The notes beneath the pieces were generated by a model that searched no databases, had not been told where the DNA came from, and saw only the letters and a list, made by a program, of their open reading frames with translations. Shown here piece after piece: positions 1-7,918 of a stretch of DNA of 64,000 nucleotides (position 1 is its first letter; every line of letters starts with the position of its first letter). Both the position numbers and the translations under genes were made by a program. The stretch covers positions 1 through 64,000 of the forward strand of contig CALQCM020000018.1 in the NCBI GenBank assembly GCA_943329075.2, written 5' to 3'. Source of the DNA: Chitinophaga pinensis. GTDB taxonomy: Bacteria; Pseudomonadota; Gammaproteobacteria; Burkholderiales; SG8-41.

Positions 1-138
1 GAACAGATAATCCCAGAGCTGGGCGACGGTCTTGCCTTCGAGCGTGTCGAGGCGCGGCGCCAGCGCGCGCGTTTTCTGCTGGCGCGCGCCGCGCGGCCAG
101 TAGGCTTCGTAGTAACCGTCGTTGTTTGGTGTCGACAT
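1..138 (-). CDS. Partial N-terminus of a possible UGSC-type (seleno)protein-like protein
   Basis: Only the first 46 codons lie in the window; the gene runs off the left edge. The start ATG (136-138) is preceded by a strong AAGGAGA ribosome site. The visible peptide is acidic-aromatic at the start (DGYYEAYWPRG) and contains RLDTLEGKTVAQLWDYLF, which resembles the N-terminus of short proteins annotated as UGSC family in proteobacteria, often found beside Bug-type binding proteins. That family link is from memory and weak, because the diagnostic [U/C]GSC motif would lie outside the window. There is no signal peptide, so the protein is presumably cytoplasmic. It reads in the same direction as the Bug gene at 285-1274 and could be cotranscribed with it across the palindromic repeat between them. 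Confidence 0.5.
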   Translation of the reverse strand, partial: MSTPNNDGYYEAYWPRGARQQKTRALAPRLDTLEGKTVAQLWDYLF

Positions 139-169
139 TTTTACTTTTCTCCTTTGGTGCTTCCGAATG

Positions 170-271
170 CCCCCACCCTAACCCTCCCCCGCAGGCGGGG
201 GAGGGGATTTGCCCTGGCTGTAGTGGTATTCCCTCCCCTGCGCATCGCGCGGGGGAGGGTTAGGGTGGGGG
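170..271. repeat. Paired palindromic intergenic repeat, family A
   Basis: Two copies of a C-rich element in opposite orientation. The outer arms 170-190 and 251-271 are perfect 21-base reverse complements, and each copy has its own inner hairpin (a CCTCCCC arm facing GGGGGAGG). The same element recurs near 15.8, 16.9, 18.2, 19.7, 23.4 and 51.3 kb. It fills the gap between the first two genes. Confidence 0.85.
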
Positions 272-284
272 CGTCAAATCCCGC

Positions 285-1274
285 TTATTGTTTGACCATG
301 CCGAGTTCACCCAGCACGTCTTTCAGTACCGTGTACTGCGACCTCAGGTATTTGCCCAGTTCGGCGCTGTTCATGTAATCCTCGTCCCACTGGTTTTTTT
401 CCAGCGCGTCTTTCCACGCCGGCGTCTTGATTACGCGCTGAAACACGCCATCCCAGTATTTGATCTGCTCGGCCGACAGGCCTTTCGGCGCGATCACGCT
501 GCGCGGCACGTCGAACACTACATCAACCCCCTGTTCGCGCAGCGTCGGCACGGCGGCAAGCGGGCCGCCGAGGCGGCGCGGTGAGGCTACGCCGGCGATG
601 CGGATTTTTTTGCCTTCGAGTAGTTGCAGAAAGGCACCGGGTGTCGCCGAGGCCACATCGACGTGGCCGCCCATCAATGCGGTCATTGCGTCGGCCGACG
701 AACCGAAGACGACGATTTTCAGCTTGCGGCTGTCGGCGCCGACGGCGCGCGCGATCAACGCTGCGGCGATGTGATAAGCGTTGCCGCGCGCGGCGGCCAG
801 CGCGATGCTCACCGACCCCGGATCGGCCTTGATGCGGGAGGCTAAGTCGCGGCCGCTGGCGATCGGCGAATCGGCACGTACCATGAAGGCGATTGGTTCG
901 GTGATCAGGTTGGCGATCGGCGTGTAGGCGAAATAATCGACGTTGATCTGGCCGGTCAGCAGCGCCGACAATGGCGTCGAAGTCTGGATCATCAGGTGCT
1001 GGCCGTCGCCGGCGAATTGCGCGAGATAGTTGAGTGCCACGCCGTAGCTGCCGCCGGCGCGGTTGGTCACCGACATCGGCGCTTCGACCAGCTTCGCACC
1101 CTGCAGGATCATCTGCAGGGTGCGCGCGGTGTTGTCGACGCCACTGCCGGGGCCGGTGGGCACAATGAACTCAACGTTGCGTTCGGGTTTCCAGTCGGCG
1201 CACTGTGCGCCGCCGGCGGAAATAAAAACAAGCGCCGCGGCGGCGGCGCGCAATACAACAGGCGTGAACTTCAA
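285..1274 (-). CDS. Bug/TctC-like periplasmic solute-binding protein, divergent member
   Basis: This 329-residue protein belongs to the Bug family, the extracytoplasmic binding subunits of tripartite tricarboxylate transporters. The start is a TTG at 1272-1274 with a GGAGG site five bases upstream, giving a signal peptide (KFTPVVLRAAAAALVF...AQC|A); a reading frame stays open far upstream but has no such start. It is the most divergent Bug protein here: the usual VPxxPGGxxD strand reads IVPTGPGSGVDNTAR, and NRPGA reads NRAGGSYG. The ligand loops therefore differ and the substrate is unknown. It is divergent from the Bug gene at 1407, sharing a 132-base promoter region. Confidence 0.85.
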   Translation of the reverse strand: MKFTPVVLRAAAAALVFISAGGAQCADWKPERNVEFIVPTGPGSGVDNTARTLQMILQGAKLVEAPMSVTNRAGGSYGVALNYLAQFAGDGQHLMIQTSTPLSALLTGQINVDYFAYTPIANLITEPIAFMVRADSPIASGRDLASRIKADPGSVSIALAAARGNAYHIAAALIARAVGADSRKLKIVVFGSSADAMTALMGGHVDVASATPGAFLQLLEGKKIRIAGVASPRRLGGPLAAVPTLREQGVDVVFDVPRSVIAPKGLSAEQIKYWDGVFQRVIKTPAWKDALEKNQWDEDYMNSAELGKYLRSQYTVLKDVLGELGMVKQ

Positions 1275-1406
1275 TCGATCCTCCGTTGGGTCGGCCGCGC
1301 GGCTCGGGCCGTGGGTCGCAGCCCGATTATACGATTGCATGCAGTTGCGTCGTGACCCCCGATTTCCGCTATATTTGCGCACCAGCCACCCGGAGGAACA
1401 GCGCAG

Positions 1407-2384
1407 ATGAAAAACGCGATCAAAAAATGGCGTGAAATTTTGCTGGCGGCAGTGCTGCTGCCGTTCACCCACATCACGTACGCGCAGGACGGTTATCCGA
1501 ACCGGCCGATCCGGCTGGTCACGCCGGCGGCACCCGGCGGTACCACCGACATACTGGCGCGAATGGTCGGCGCCAAACTGACCGAGGCGCTCAAACAGCA
1601 GGTGATCGTCGACAACCGCGCCAGCGCCTCGGGCGTGGTGGCGGCGGAGATCGTCGCCAACTCGCCGCCCGATGGCTACACGCTGTTCGTGCCCTATCAC
1701 CAGCATACCGTCAACGCAGCGCTCAATTCGAAGCTGCCGTATCACGCCGTCGACAGCTTCACGCCGATCACGCAACTGACTGCGGCGGGGCTGATGCTGG
1801 TGATCAATTCTTCCACACCGGTGAAGACGCTGAAAGAATTCGTCGAGTGGACGAAGAGCTACAAGGGCCCGCTCAATTTCGGTTCGGCCGGGCTTGGCAG
1901 CGGCGGCCATCTTGCCGGCGAACTGTATAACGTCACGGTCGGCATCAAGGCGCAGCACATCCCGTACAAAGGCTCGGGCCCGGCGCTGATTGATCTGGTC
2001 GCCGGGCAGTATCACTACAACTTCGCCGGCATCCAGGCCGCGCAGACGCTGGTGCGCGGCGGCAAGCTGCGCGGACTGGCGGTGACCAATCCGAAACGCA
2101 TCGCGGCAATTCCTGACCTGCCGGCGATGGCTGAGGTGTTGCCGGGCTTCGAACTGGTCGGTTGGTACGGCATTGCTGCGCCGGCGAAACTGCCGAAGCC
2201 GATCCTCATGCGGCTGCATGCCGAGATTGTGAAGATCATGCAGGTACCCGACATCCGCGATCGCATTCTGGCTGATGGCTCGGAAGTGGTCGTCAACAGT
2301 CCCGAGGAATTCCGCAAATACATGCACGCCGATCTGGCGAAGTGGGCGAAGCTGGTCAAAGAGAGTGGTGCAAAACTTGAATGA
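1407..2384 (+). CDS. Bug/TctC-like solute-binding protein (tandem pair, copy 1)
   Basis: This 325-residue exported protein starts at an ATG with GGAGG eleven bases upstream. The signal peptide runs through LLAAVLLPFTHITYAQ. Bug family hallmarks are in order: PNRPIRLVTPAAPGGTTD, VDNRASASGVVAAE in place of the usual NRPGASG, PPDGYTLF, a central HIPYKGSGPALIDL lobe and the C-terminal PEEFRKYMHADLAKWAKLV. It is strikingly similar along its whole length to the next gene (2437-3408), sharing QHTVNAALN and GSAGLGSGGHLAGELYN, so the two are a tandem duplication. The ligand is unknown; carboxylates are typical for the family. Confidence 0.9.
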   Translation: MKNAIKKWREILLAAVLLPFTHITYAQDGYPNRPIRLVTPAAPGGTTDILARMVGAKLTEALKQQVIVDNRASASGVVAAEIVANSPPDGYTLFVPYHQHTVNAALNSKLPYHAVDSFTPITQLTAAGLMLVINSSTPVKTLKEFVEWTKSYKGPLNFGSAGLGSGGHLAGELYNVTVGIKAQHIPYKGSGPALIDLVAGQYHYNFAGIQAAQTLVRGGKLRGLAVTNPKRIAAIPDLPAMAEVLPGFELVGWYGIAAPAKLPKPILMRLHAEIVKIMQVPDIRDRILADGSEVVVNSPEEFRKYMHADLAKWAKLVKESGAKLE

Positions 2385-2390
2385 CATTGC

Positions 2391-2448
2391 AGGATTCAGG
2401 ATTGAGGATTGAGGATCGAGGAGTGAGGAGTGAGGATTGAGGATTGAG
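2391..2448. repeat. Degenerate tandem GAGGATT repeat, family C
   Basis: About eight imperfect units of the type GAGGATTGAGGATT fill the gap between two tandem Bug genes and run into the 5' end of the second. Related arrays lie at 3412-3441 and inside uvrA at 15713-15748. Confidence 0.85.
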
Positions 2449-3408
2449 TTTGGTAATGCGCATCAATTTGCGCGTGTTGCAATTGCCGCGCTGGCCTGTG
2501 TGGCGGCACCTTGCGTACTGGCGCAGGCGGATTATCCGAATCGTCCGATTCGGCTGATCACACCGGCCGCACCTGGCGGCACCACCGACATTCTGGCGCG
2601 GCTCTTTGGCGCGCGCATGTCTGAAACCTTCAAGCAGCAGATTGTCGTCGATAATCGCGCCAGCGCTTCAGGCGTGAACGCCGCAGAAATCGTCGCGCGC
2701 GCGCCGGCCGACGGCTACACGCTGTTTTTGCCCTTTGTGCAGCACACGGTGAACGCGGCGCTCAATCCGCAGCTGCCGTACAAGGTGGTCGATGATTTCA
2801 CGCCGATCTCGCAGCTCACCGCGGGCGGCATGATGCTGCTGGTGCCGCTGTCCTCGCCGGTGAAAAACCTCAAAGAATTCATCGAGTGGACCCGAGGTTA
2901 CAAGGGCGCGCTCAATTACGGTTCGGCGGGGCTCGGCAGCGGCGGTCATCTCGCCGGTGAGCTCTATAACCAGATGGCCGGTGTGAAGGCGCAGCACATC
3001 CCCTACAAGGGTGCGGGGCCGGCGATGATCGATCTGGTCGGCGGCCAATATCAATTCGGCTTTGCCGGCATGCAGGGCTCGCAGGTGCTGGTGCGCGCGG
3101 GCAAGCTGCGCGCGCTGGCGGTGACCACTCCCAAGCGCGTCGGCGTGATGCCCGACCTGCCGACGATGGCGGAGGTGTTGCCGGGCTTCGACGTCATGGG
3201 CTGGTACGGCGTGCTCGGGCCGGCGCGGCTGCCGAAAGACATCGTAGCGAAATTGCACGACGAACTGGTGCGCATACTCGCGTTGCCGGACGTGCGCGAA
3301 CGCATCCTCGCCGACGGTTCAGAGCCGGTCGGCAGCGCGCCCGAGGCTTTTCGGAAATATCTGCTCGCCGATGCTGCAAAGTGGAAAAAACTGATCAAGC
3401 CTGAATAA
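2437..3408 (+). CDS. Bug/TctC-like solute-binding protein (tandem pair, copy 2)
   Basis: This is the second copy of the duplicated Bug pair, 323 residues from the TTG at 2437. Motifs parallel copy 1: [53 protein letters not shown] and the C-terminal PEAFRKYLLADAAKWKKL. The start is odd. The only usable in-frame start, TTG, sits inside a family C repeat array and has no good Shine-Dalgarno sequence, while the ATG at 2456 is out of frame. The n-region (MRIEFGNAHQFAR) would be partly repeat-encoded, followed by a normal hydrophobic core and signal-peptide end at VLAQA. Either the repeat replaced the original start or translation is inefficient. Confidence 0.85.
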   Translation: MRIEFGNAHQFARVAIAALACVAAPCVLAQADYPNRPIRLITPAAPGGTTDILARLFGARMSETFKQQIVVDNRASASGVNAAEIVARAPADGYTLFLPFVQHTVNAALNPQLPYKVVDDFTPISQLTAGGMMLLVPLSSPVKNLKEFIEWTRGYKGALNYGSAGLGSGGHLAGELYNQMAGVKAQHIPYKGAGPAMIDLVGGQYQFGFAGMQGSQVLVRAGKLRALAVTTPKRVGVMPDLPTMAEVLPGFDVMGWYGVLGPARLPKDIVAKLHDELVRILALPDVRERILADGSEPVGSAPEAFRKYLLADAAKWKKLIKPE

Positions 3409-3411
3409 GGC

Positions 3412-3441
3412 AGGATTGAGGATTGAGGATTCAGGATTGAG
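3412..3441. repeat. GAGGATT tandem repeat, family C
   Basis: A short array of the same unit as 2391-2448, just after the stop of the duplicated Bug gene and upstream of the ribosome site of the next. The two arrays bracket the duplicated copy. Confidence 0.8.
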
Positions 3442-3473
3442 CAAAAACAAAAAGCAAAAGTCGAGGAGGAAGT

Positions 3474-4439
3474 ATGAAAGTGATTGCGACAGTCGGAATT
3501 GCGTTGGGCCTGTGTGCGGTTACGCCGCCGGTTATTGCGCAAACTTATCCGGCAAAAGCGGTGCGTGTGGTGATCCCGTTTCCGCCGGGCGGCGCGGCCG
3601 ATACGCTGATACGGCCGTTGACAGTGAAGCTCGCCGACGCGCTGGGTCAGCAATTCGTCGCCGATGCGCGCCCGGGTGCGAACGGCAACATCGCCGCCGA
3701 AATCGTCGCGCGCGCGCCGGCCGACGGCTACACGCTGCTGTTCGGCAACAGTTCGCTGCCGATCAGCGTTTCGCTCTACGATAAACTTTCCTTCGATGTG
3801 ACGAAGGACTTTACGCCCGTCAGCATGGTGGCGATGACGCCCAGCGTGCTGGTGGTGCACCCGTCGCTGCCGATTCGCAACATCAAGGAGTTGATCGCAC
3901 TGGCGAAGAAGCAGCCGAACAAACTCAACTACGCCTCGGGTGGTGTCGGTAACACCATGCATCTGGCCGCCGCGCTGCTCGACACCATGGCCGGCATCCA
4001 GATGACGCATGTGCCGTATAAAGGCGCGGGCCCGGCGATCGTCGATGTGATCGCAGGCCAGTGCGACATGGTGTTCGTCAACATTGCGCCGGTGCTCGGC
4101 CACATCCGCGCCGGCAAGGCGGTGCCGATTGCGGTGACGAGCAAGACGCGTTCGAGCGTGCTGCCCGAGGTGCCGACGGTGGCGGAGTCGGGCATGCCCG
4201 GCTATGAATCGTCGACCTGGTACGGTTTTCTCGGCCCGGCCGGAATGCCGCGCGAGATCGTGATGAAACTTAATGCAGCGATCGTTACAGCCGTGGGCGG
4301 CAAGGACCTGCGCGAGCGCTACATCGCGCTCGGCGCCGAACCCGAGACCTCAACGCCGGACGCGTTTGCCGCCACCATCCGCAACGACATTCCGGCGTGG
4401 GCGAAAGTCGTCAAGGCGGCGGGCGCGAAAGCGGAATGA
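3474..4439 (+). CDS. Bug/TctC-like solute-binding protein
   Basis: This 321-residue exported protein starts at an ATG preceded by GAGGAGGAAGT. The signal peptide ends near VIAQ|TYPAK. Family motifs: VRVVIPFPPGGAADTL, ADARPGANGNIAAE, ADGYTLLFGN, LSFDVTKDFTPVS, HVPYKGAGPAIVDV and WYGFLGPAGMP. It is more orthodox than the duplicated pair upstream, retaining RPGANG in the ligand loop. It is probably cotranscribed with 1407-3408 (same strand, gaps of 52 and 65 bases filled by repeats). It converges with the Bug gene at 4473. There is no TctA or TctB gene nearby; the ligand is unknown. Confidence 0.9.
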   Translation: MKVIATVGIALGLCAVTPPVIAQTYPAKAVRVVIPFPPGGAADTLIRPLTVKLADALGQQFVADARPGANGNIAAEIVARAPADGYTLLFGNSSLPISVSLYDKLSFDVTKDFTPVSMVAMTPSVLVVHPSLPIRNIKELIALAKKQPNKLNYASGGVGNTMHLAAALLDTMAGIQMTHVPYKGAGPAIVDVIAGQCDMVFVNIAPVLGHIRAGKAVPIAVTSKTRSSVLPEVPTVAESGMPGYESSTWYGFLGPAGMPREIVMKLNAAIVTAVGGKDLRERYIALGAEPETSTPDAFAATIRNDIPAWAKVVKAAGAKAE

Positions 4440-4472
4440 AATACCGCCGCGTGTTGCGCGCGGCGGAACAAA

Positions 4473-5438
4473 TTAATCGAGTTTGATGCCGGCGTCCTGC
4501 ACGGCCTTCGCATAACGCGCCGATTCGGATTTCAGCAGCGCGTCGAATTGTTCCGGTGTGCCGGGTGTGGTGAACATGCCGAGGATCTTTAGCTTGTCCT
4601 GGATCTGCGTATTGCGCAGGCCGTTGACCATTTCGCTGTTCAGCCGCGCGATGATCGCCTGCGGTGTCGCTGCCGGCACCATGATGCCGGCCCAGTTGGT
4701 GATGGCGAGCTGCGGGAAGCCGGCTTCGCTGTAGGACGGCACCTCGGGCATGGTCTCGGCACGCTCGGCCGTGGTCACCACCAGCGTGCGCAGCTTGCCC
4801 AGTTTCGCGATCGGCGCAATTTCCGACACGTTGCTGATGAGGAGTGGCACGTGGCCGCCGGCGGCAGCGGTGACGCTCGGCGCGCCGCCCGAGTAGGGTA
4901 CGTGGTTGAATTTGACTTTCGCGGCGACGGCGAGCATTTCGCCGACGAAATGGTGGGTGGTGCCCGCGCCCGGCGTGCCATAGCCGAGTTCGCCGGGCCG
5001 CGTGCGTGCGAGCGCGATCAGTTCCTTCAGCGATTTCACCGGCAGCGACGGATGGACCGAGATCGCCATCGGCACCGCGATGGTTTGCCCCACCGCTTTG
5101 AAGTCCCTGAACGGTTGATATTGCAGGCCGCTGCGCACGAAGGCGTTGATGACGAAGCTCGGAAACACCACCAGCATCGTATAGCCGTCGCCCGGCGCTC
5201 TGGCACCGGCCTCGTAGCCGATCACCGCGCCGGCGCCGGGACGGTTTTCAATCAGAATCGGCTGGCCGAGGCCCTTCGCCATGTGTTCGCCGAGCACGCG
5301 TGCCGTGACGTCGGCGGCACCGCCCGGCGGGAACGGCACGATGATGCGCAAGGGCTTGGCCGGGAACGGTTGCGCGTGGAGCGGAGCGACCGTGAGCAGG
5401 GCGGCAGCGACAAGAGACAGTGCAGTCAGGCGTTGCAT
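4473..5438 (-). CDS. Bug/TctC-like solute-binding protein
   Basis: This 321-residue exported protein has the signal peptide MQRLTALSLVAAALLTVA ending at LHAQ|PFPAKP. Motifs: LRIIVPFPPGGAADVTAR, IENRPGAGAVIGYE, GDGYTMLVVF, HVPYSGGAPSVTAA and WAGIMVPAATPQ. The lobe-1 position that normally reads PYKG is PYSG here. Its start lies 64 bases from the stop of the SDR gene at 5503, which reads in the same direction from upstream, so SDR and Bug may share a transcript. The ligand is unknown. Confidence 0.9.
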   Translation of the reverse strand: MQRLTALSLVAAALLTVAPLHAQPFPAKPLRIIVPFPPGGAADVTARVLGEHMAKGLGQPILIENRPGAGAVIGYEAGARAPGDGYTMLVVFPSFVINAFVRSGLQYQPFRDFKAVGQTIAVPMAISVHPSLPVKSLKELIALARTRPGELGYGTPGAGTTHHFVGEMLAVAAKVKFNHVPYSGGAPSVTAAAGGHVPLLISNVSEIAPIAKLGKLRTLVVTTAERAETMPEVPSYSEAGFPQLAITNWAGIMVPAATPQAIIARLNSEMVNGLRNTQIQDKLKILGMFTTPGTPEQFDALLKSESARYAKAVQDAGIKLD

Positions 5439-5502
5439 GGCGGGGCTCCTCCCAGAGCGTTGTCACGGCAATTCTGCCACAAGGCGCGTGGCGGCAACCT
5501 GT

Positions 5503-6369
5503 TCAGTGACGTCGTGGAAATTTCAGAAACCAGCGGTGCAGGCTGTCCTGCAGAAACTGCGGCAGCACCGCGGCGATGGCGGCGCGGACTTTGGCATCGG
5601 TGCCGACGAGGTACTGCGTTTTCGGCCGCGCCGCAGTCAGCGCATGTTCGACGGCGCGCGCCACGGTGTCGGCGGCGATGGCGTGTTGCTCGGCCTCGGC
5701 AATGACGCGGCGGATGCATTCGAGATGTTCGGTATAGAGCGACAGGGCGTCGTGTCGCAGTGTCGCCTGTAGCGCATCGGCGTCGGTGGTCGATTTTTTC
5801 CAGATTGGCGTGGCGATCGCGCCGGGTTCGACCAGCGAGACGTTGATGCCCCAGGCGTCGAGTTCAAGGCGCAGCGCATGGGTCATCGCCTTGAGTGCCG
5901 ACTTCGACATCGAATACGGCGCGATGAAGGGCAACGCGACGCGGCCAGCGATCGACCCCATGTTGACGATGCGTCCTCGCGCCGTGCGCAGCAGCGGCAG
6001 GCAGGCCTGCGTCACTGCCAGTGCGCCGAACACATTGACATCGAACTGCCGGCGCAGCTCGCTCAATGGCAGCACCTCGAGCGGGCCGCCGACGGCGATG
6101 CCCGCGTTGTTGACGAGGCCGCCGAGACCGTGCGTGCCAGTGCGCAAGGTCACCGTTTCAACCGCGGCGGCGATGGAGGCGGCATCGGTGACGTCGATCA
6201 ACACCGGCGTGATCAGCGCGGCGTTTCGCGCCTGTAGTGCCGCGCCGTCGGCCGCGTTGCGCACGCCGGCGAATACAGCAATGCCGCGCGCGGCCAGCCG
6301 GAGCGCACAGGCGGCACCGATGCCGGTCGAGGCGCCGGTGATCAAGACGGAATTGGGATGATTGTGCAT
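5503..6369 (-). CDS. SDR family oxidoreductase, classical type
   Basis: This 288-residue NAD(P)-dependent short-chain dehydrogenase starts at the ATG 6367-6369. It has the cofactor motif TGASTGIG near residues 11-18, NNAG around residue 92, a catalytic Ser in GSIAG and the YxxxK pair as YSMSK. It is longer than minimal SDRs at the C-terminus (to LHRWFLKFPRRH), as in the retinol or 17-beta-hydroxysteroid dehydrogenase-like subgroup acting on lipids. No strong ribosome site precedes the start. It is divergent from the alpha-oxoamine synthase at 6686 across a 316-base region with two perfect palindromes. The pairing of a 3-ketoacyl-amine-forming enzyme with an SDR could mean reduction of its ketone product; this is inference. 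Confidence 0.85.
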   Translation of the reverse strand: MHNHPNSVLITGASTGIGAACALRLAARGIAVFAGVRNAADGAALQARNAALITPVLIDVTDAASIAAAVETVTLRTGTHGLGGLVNNAGIAVGGPLEVLPLSELRRQFDVNVFGALAVTQACLPLLRTARGRIVNMGSIAGRVALPFIAPYSMSKSALKAMTHALRLELDAWGINVSLVEPGAIATPIWKKSTTDADALQATLRHDALSLYTEHLECIRRVIAEAEQHAIAADTVARAVEHALTAARPKTQYLVGTDAKVRAAIAAVLPQFLQDSLHRWFLKFPRRH

Positions 6370-6469
6370 GACGCTTTTGAAATGGGTTGGCGACGCCGGC
6401 TCACCTACGTTTGAGGCGCAGAGCGTAGCACTCCGCGGCGTCTGCAAGTTGCGCCGGCGCAAATCCACG

Positions 6470-6489
6470 CGTACGTAGTAATACGTACG
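6470..6489. promoter_or_regulatory. Perfect palindrome, candidate operator
   Basis: CGTACGTAGTAATACGTACG: 8-base arms with a 4-base spacer, in the 316-base divergent region between an SDR and an alpha-oxoamine synthase. The symmetry suits a dimeric TetR- or LuxR-type regulator, but no regulator gene is adjacent. Apart from this and the 6621 palindrome I see nothing else in 6370-6685. Confidence 0.45.
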
Positions 6490-6620
6490 GGAAAAATCGT
6501 ACTCCAAAAGGCGGGGGTGTCCGCTAACCTGTTGGCGCAGTAGCAAAAAATATTGGTAACGGGAGGGGGCCGGCATTGCGCAACGCGGGATGTCCGGCAC
6601 TTTGGAGCCAGCCGGCGTCT

Positions 6621-6639
6621 CTTATTCCAACGGAATAAG
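6621..6639. promoter_or_regulatory. Perfect inverted repeat upstream of the alpha-oxoamine synthase
   Basis: CTTATTCCAACGGAATAAG: 8-base arms with a 3-base loop, 46 bases before the GTG start of the gene at 6686. It may be an operator or a leader hairpin. It is not followed by a T run, so it is not a simple terminator. Confidence 0.45.
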
Positions 6640-6685
6640 CTGCACGCGAATGGCCGTTGGATGTATCGGTAATTGAAGGATATTC

Positions 6686-7912
6686 GTGGAAAAAATACGC
6701 ACGTTTGTCAGCAATGCAAAAGACGGCGGCCTCTATCCGCCGATGTTTGTCACCGAGGGATTGTCGAGCGAACCGCGGGTGGTGGTCGAAGGGCGTGAAG
6801 TCATTTCGTTCGCTTCGGCGAATTATCTCGGTCTCGCCAACGACGCGCGTGTAAAGAAAGCGGTGATCGACGGCATCGAGCGTTATGGCCTGCATCCCTG
6901 CGGCTCGCGCTGTGTTTCGGGCAGTCTTGATGTGCACCGCGAACTCGAGCAGCGCACCGCGCGGCACAAAGGGCTCGATGACGCGCTGCTGTTTCCGACC
7001 GGCATGATGGCCAACATGGGTGCGATTCCGGCGATCGTCGACATGCCGTTGCGCGGCGTTTCTGCGCTGCTGCGCCGCGGCCCGGATCGGCGCGAGAACG
7101 TGGTATTCAGCGACGAGTTAAACCACGCCAGCATCATCGACGGCTACAGTTTGTCGCGCGCGCAGATCGTGACTTATCGCCACAACGATATGGACGATCT
7201 GGCCGAAAAGATGGAACAGTACCGCGATTACCGCGGACTTATCGTCACCGACGGCGTCTTCAGCATGGACGGCGATATCGCGCGGCTGCCGGAGATCGTC
7301 GCGCTGGCGCGCCGCCATGAAACGATGGTGATGGTCGACGATGCGCACGCCAGCGGCGTGCTCGGCGAACAGGGCCAGGGCACGCTCGAACACTTCGGCA
7401 TGCACGACGGCGTTGACGTCAACATGGGCACCTATTCGAAGGCGTTCGGCATTTCCGGCGGTTTTGTCGCCGGCGAACAGTCGCTGATCGATTACCTGCG
7501 GGTGGCCGCGCGCACCTATATGTTCTCCGGTGCGACCTTCGGCTCGCTTGCACTCGGCGCCATGACCGCGCTCGAAATCGCGCGCAGCGAACCGGCGCGT
7601 CGCCACCGCTTGTGGGCGCTGTCGAAACGTTTGCGTGATGGCCTCGCAGCACAGGGCCTTGATGTGCTCGGCAAGGGTGAGACGCCCATCGTGCCGGTGC
7701 TGGTTGGCGAAGAGGAAACCGCGCAATGCATCTCGCACGATCTCTTTGAGGCCGGTTTCTTCGCGCCCTGCATCATGTATCCGGCGGTGCAGAAGCGGCG
7801 CAGCCGCATCCGTTTTTCAGTCACCAGCCTGCACAGCGAACGCATGGTCGACGGCCTGGTCGACGCCATGAGTTACATCTGCAAGCGGCGCGGCGTATTG
7901 CTTGCCGCCTGA
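6686..7912 (+). CDS. PLP-dependent alpha-oxoamine synthase (KBL/BioF/SPT/CqsA superfamily)
   Basis: This 408-residue fold-type I PLP enzyme condenses an amino acid with an acyl-CoA or acyl-ACP and loses CO2. The start is a GTG at 6686 with GAAGGA five bases upstream. Visible motifs: SANYLGLA, YGLHPCGSRCVSG, LNHASIIDG, TDGVFSMDGD, VMVDDAHASGVLGE and the PLP lysine in GTYSKAFG (Lys252). Relative to E. coli Kbl or BioF there is an insertion (LRGVSALLRRGPDRR, about residues 119-133) before the VVFSDELNHAS strand. No bio, tdh or sensor-kinase gene lies near, so 7-oxononanoate, aminoketobutyrate, sphingoid-base and alpha-hydroxyketone signal synthesis are all possible. A divergent SDR is the only partner suggested by context. 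Confidence 0.85.
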   Translation: MEKIRTFVSNAKDGGLYPPMFVTEGLSSEPRVVVEGREVISFASANYLGLANDARVKKAVIDGIERYGLHPCGSRCVSGSLDVHRELEQRTARHKGLDDALLFPTGMMANMGAIPAIVDMPLRGVSALLRRGPDRRENVVFSDELNHASIIDGYSLSRAQIVTYRHNDMDDLAEKMEQYRDYRGLIVTDGVFSMDGDIARLPEIVALARRHETMVMVDDAHASGVLGEQGQGTLEHFGMHDGVDVNMGTYSKAFGISGGFVAGEQSLIDYLRVAARTYMFSGATFGSLALGAMTALEIARSEPARRHRLWALSKRLRDGLAAQGLDVLGKGETPIVPVLVGEEETAQCISHDLFEAGFFAPCIMYPAVQKRRSRIRFSVTSLHSERMVDGLVDAMSYICKRRGVLLAA

Positions 7913-7918
7913 CAGCGG

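Noticed and set aside
170..271. CRISPR array.
   Set aside because: The repeats are two inverted palindromic elements, not regularly spaced direct repeats with unique spacers; the same is true for the arrays at 2.4 and 3.4 kb, which have no spacers.
1275..2387. A minus-strand reading frame extends the first Bug gene to a 700-residue protein.
   Set aside because: The sequence beyond 1274 is antisense to a well-supported Bug gene and the TTG with its GGAGG site gives a proper signal peptide.
6470..6489. A quorum-sensing lux-box controlling a signal synthase.
   Set aside because: The palindrome is perfect but does not match a known lux consensus closely, and no LuxR/LuxI gene is seen; kept only as an undefined operator candidate.
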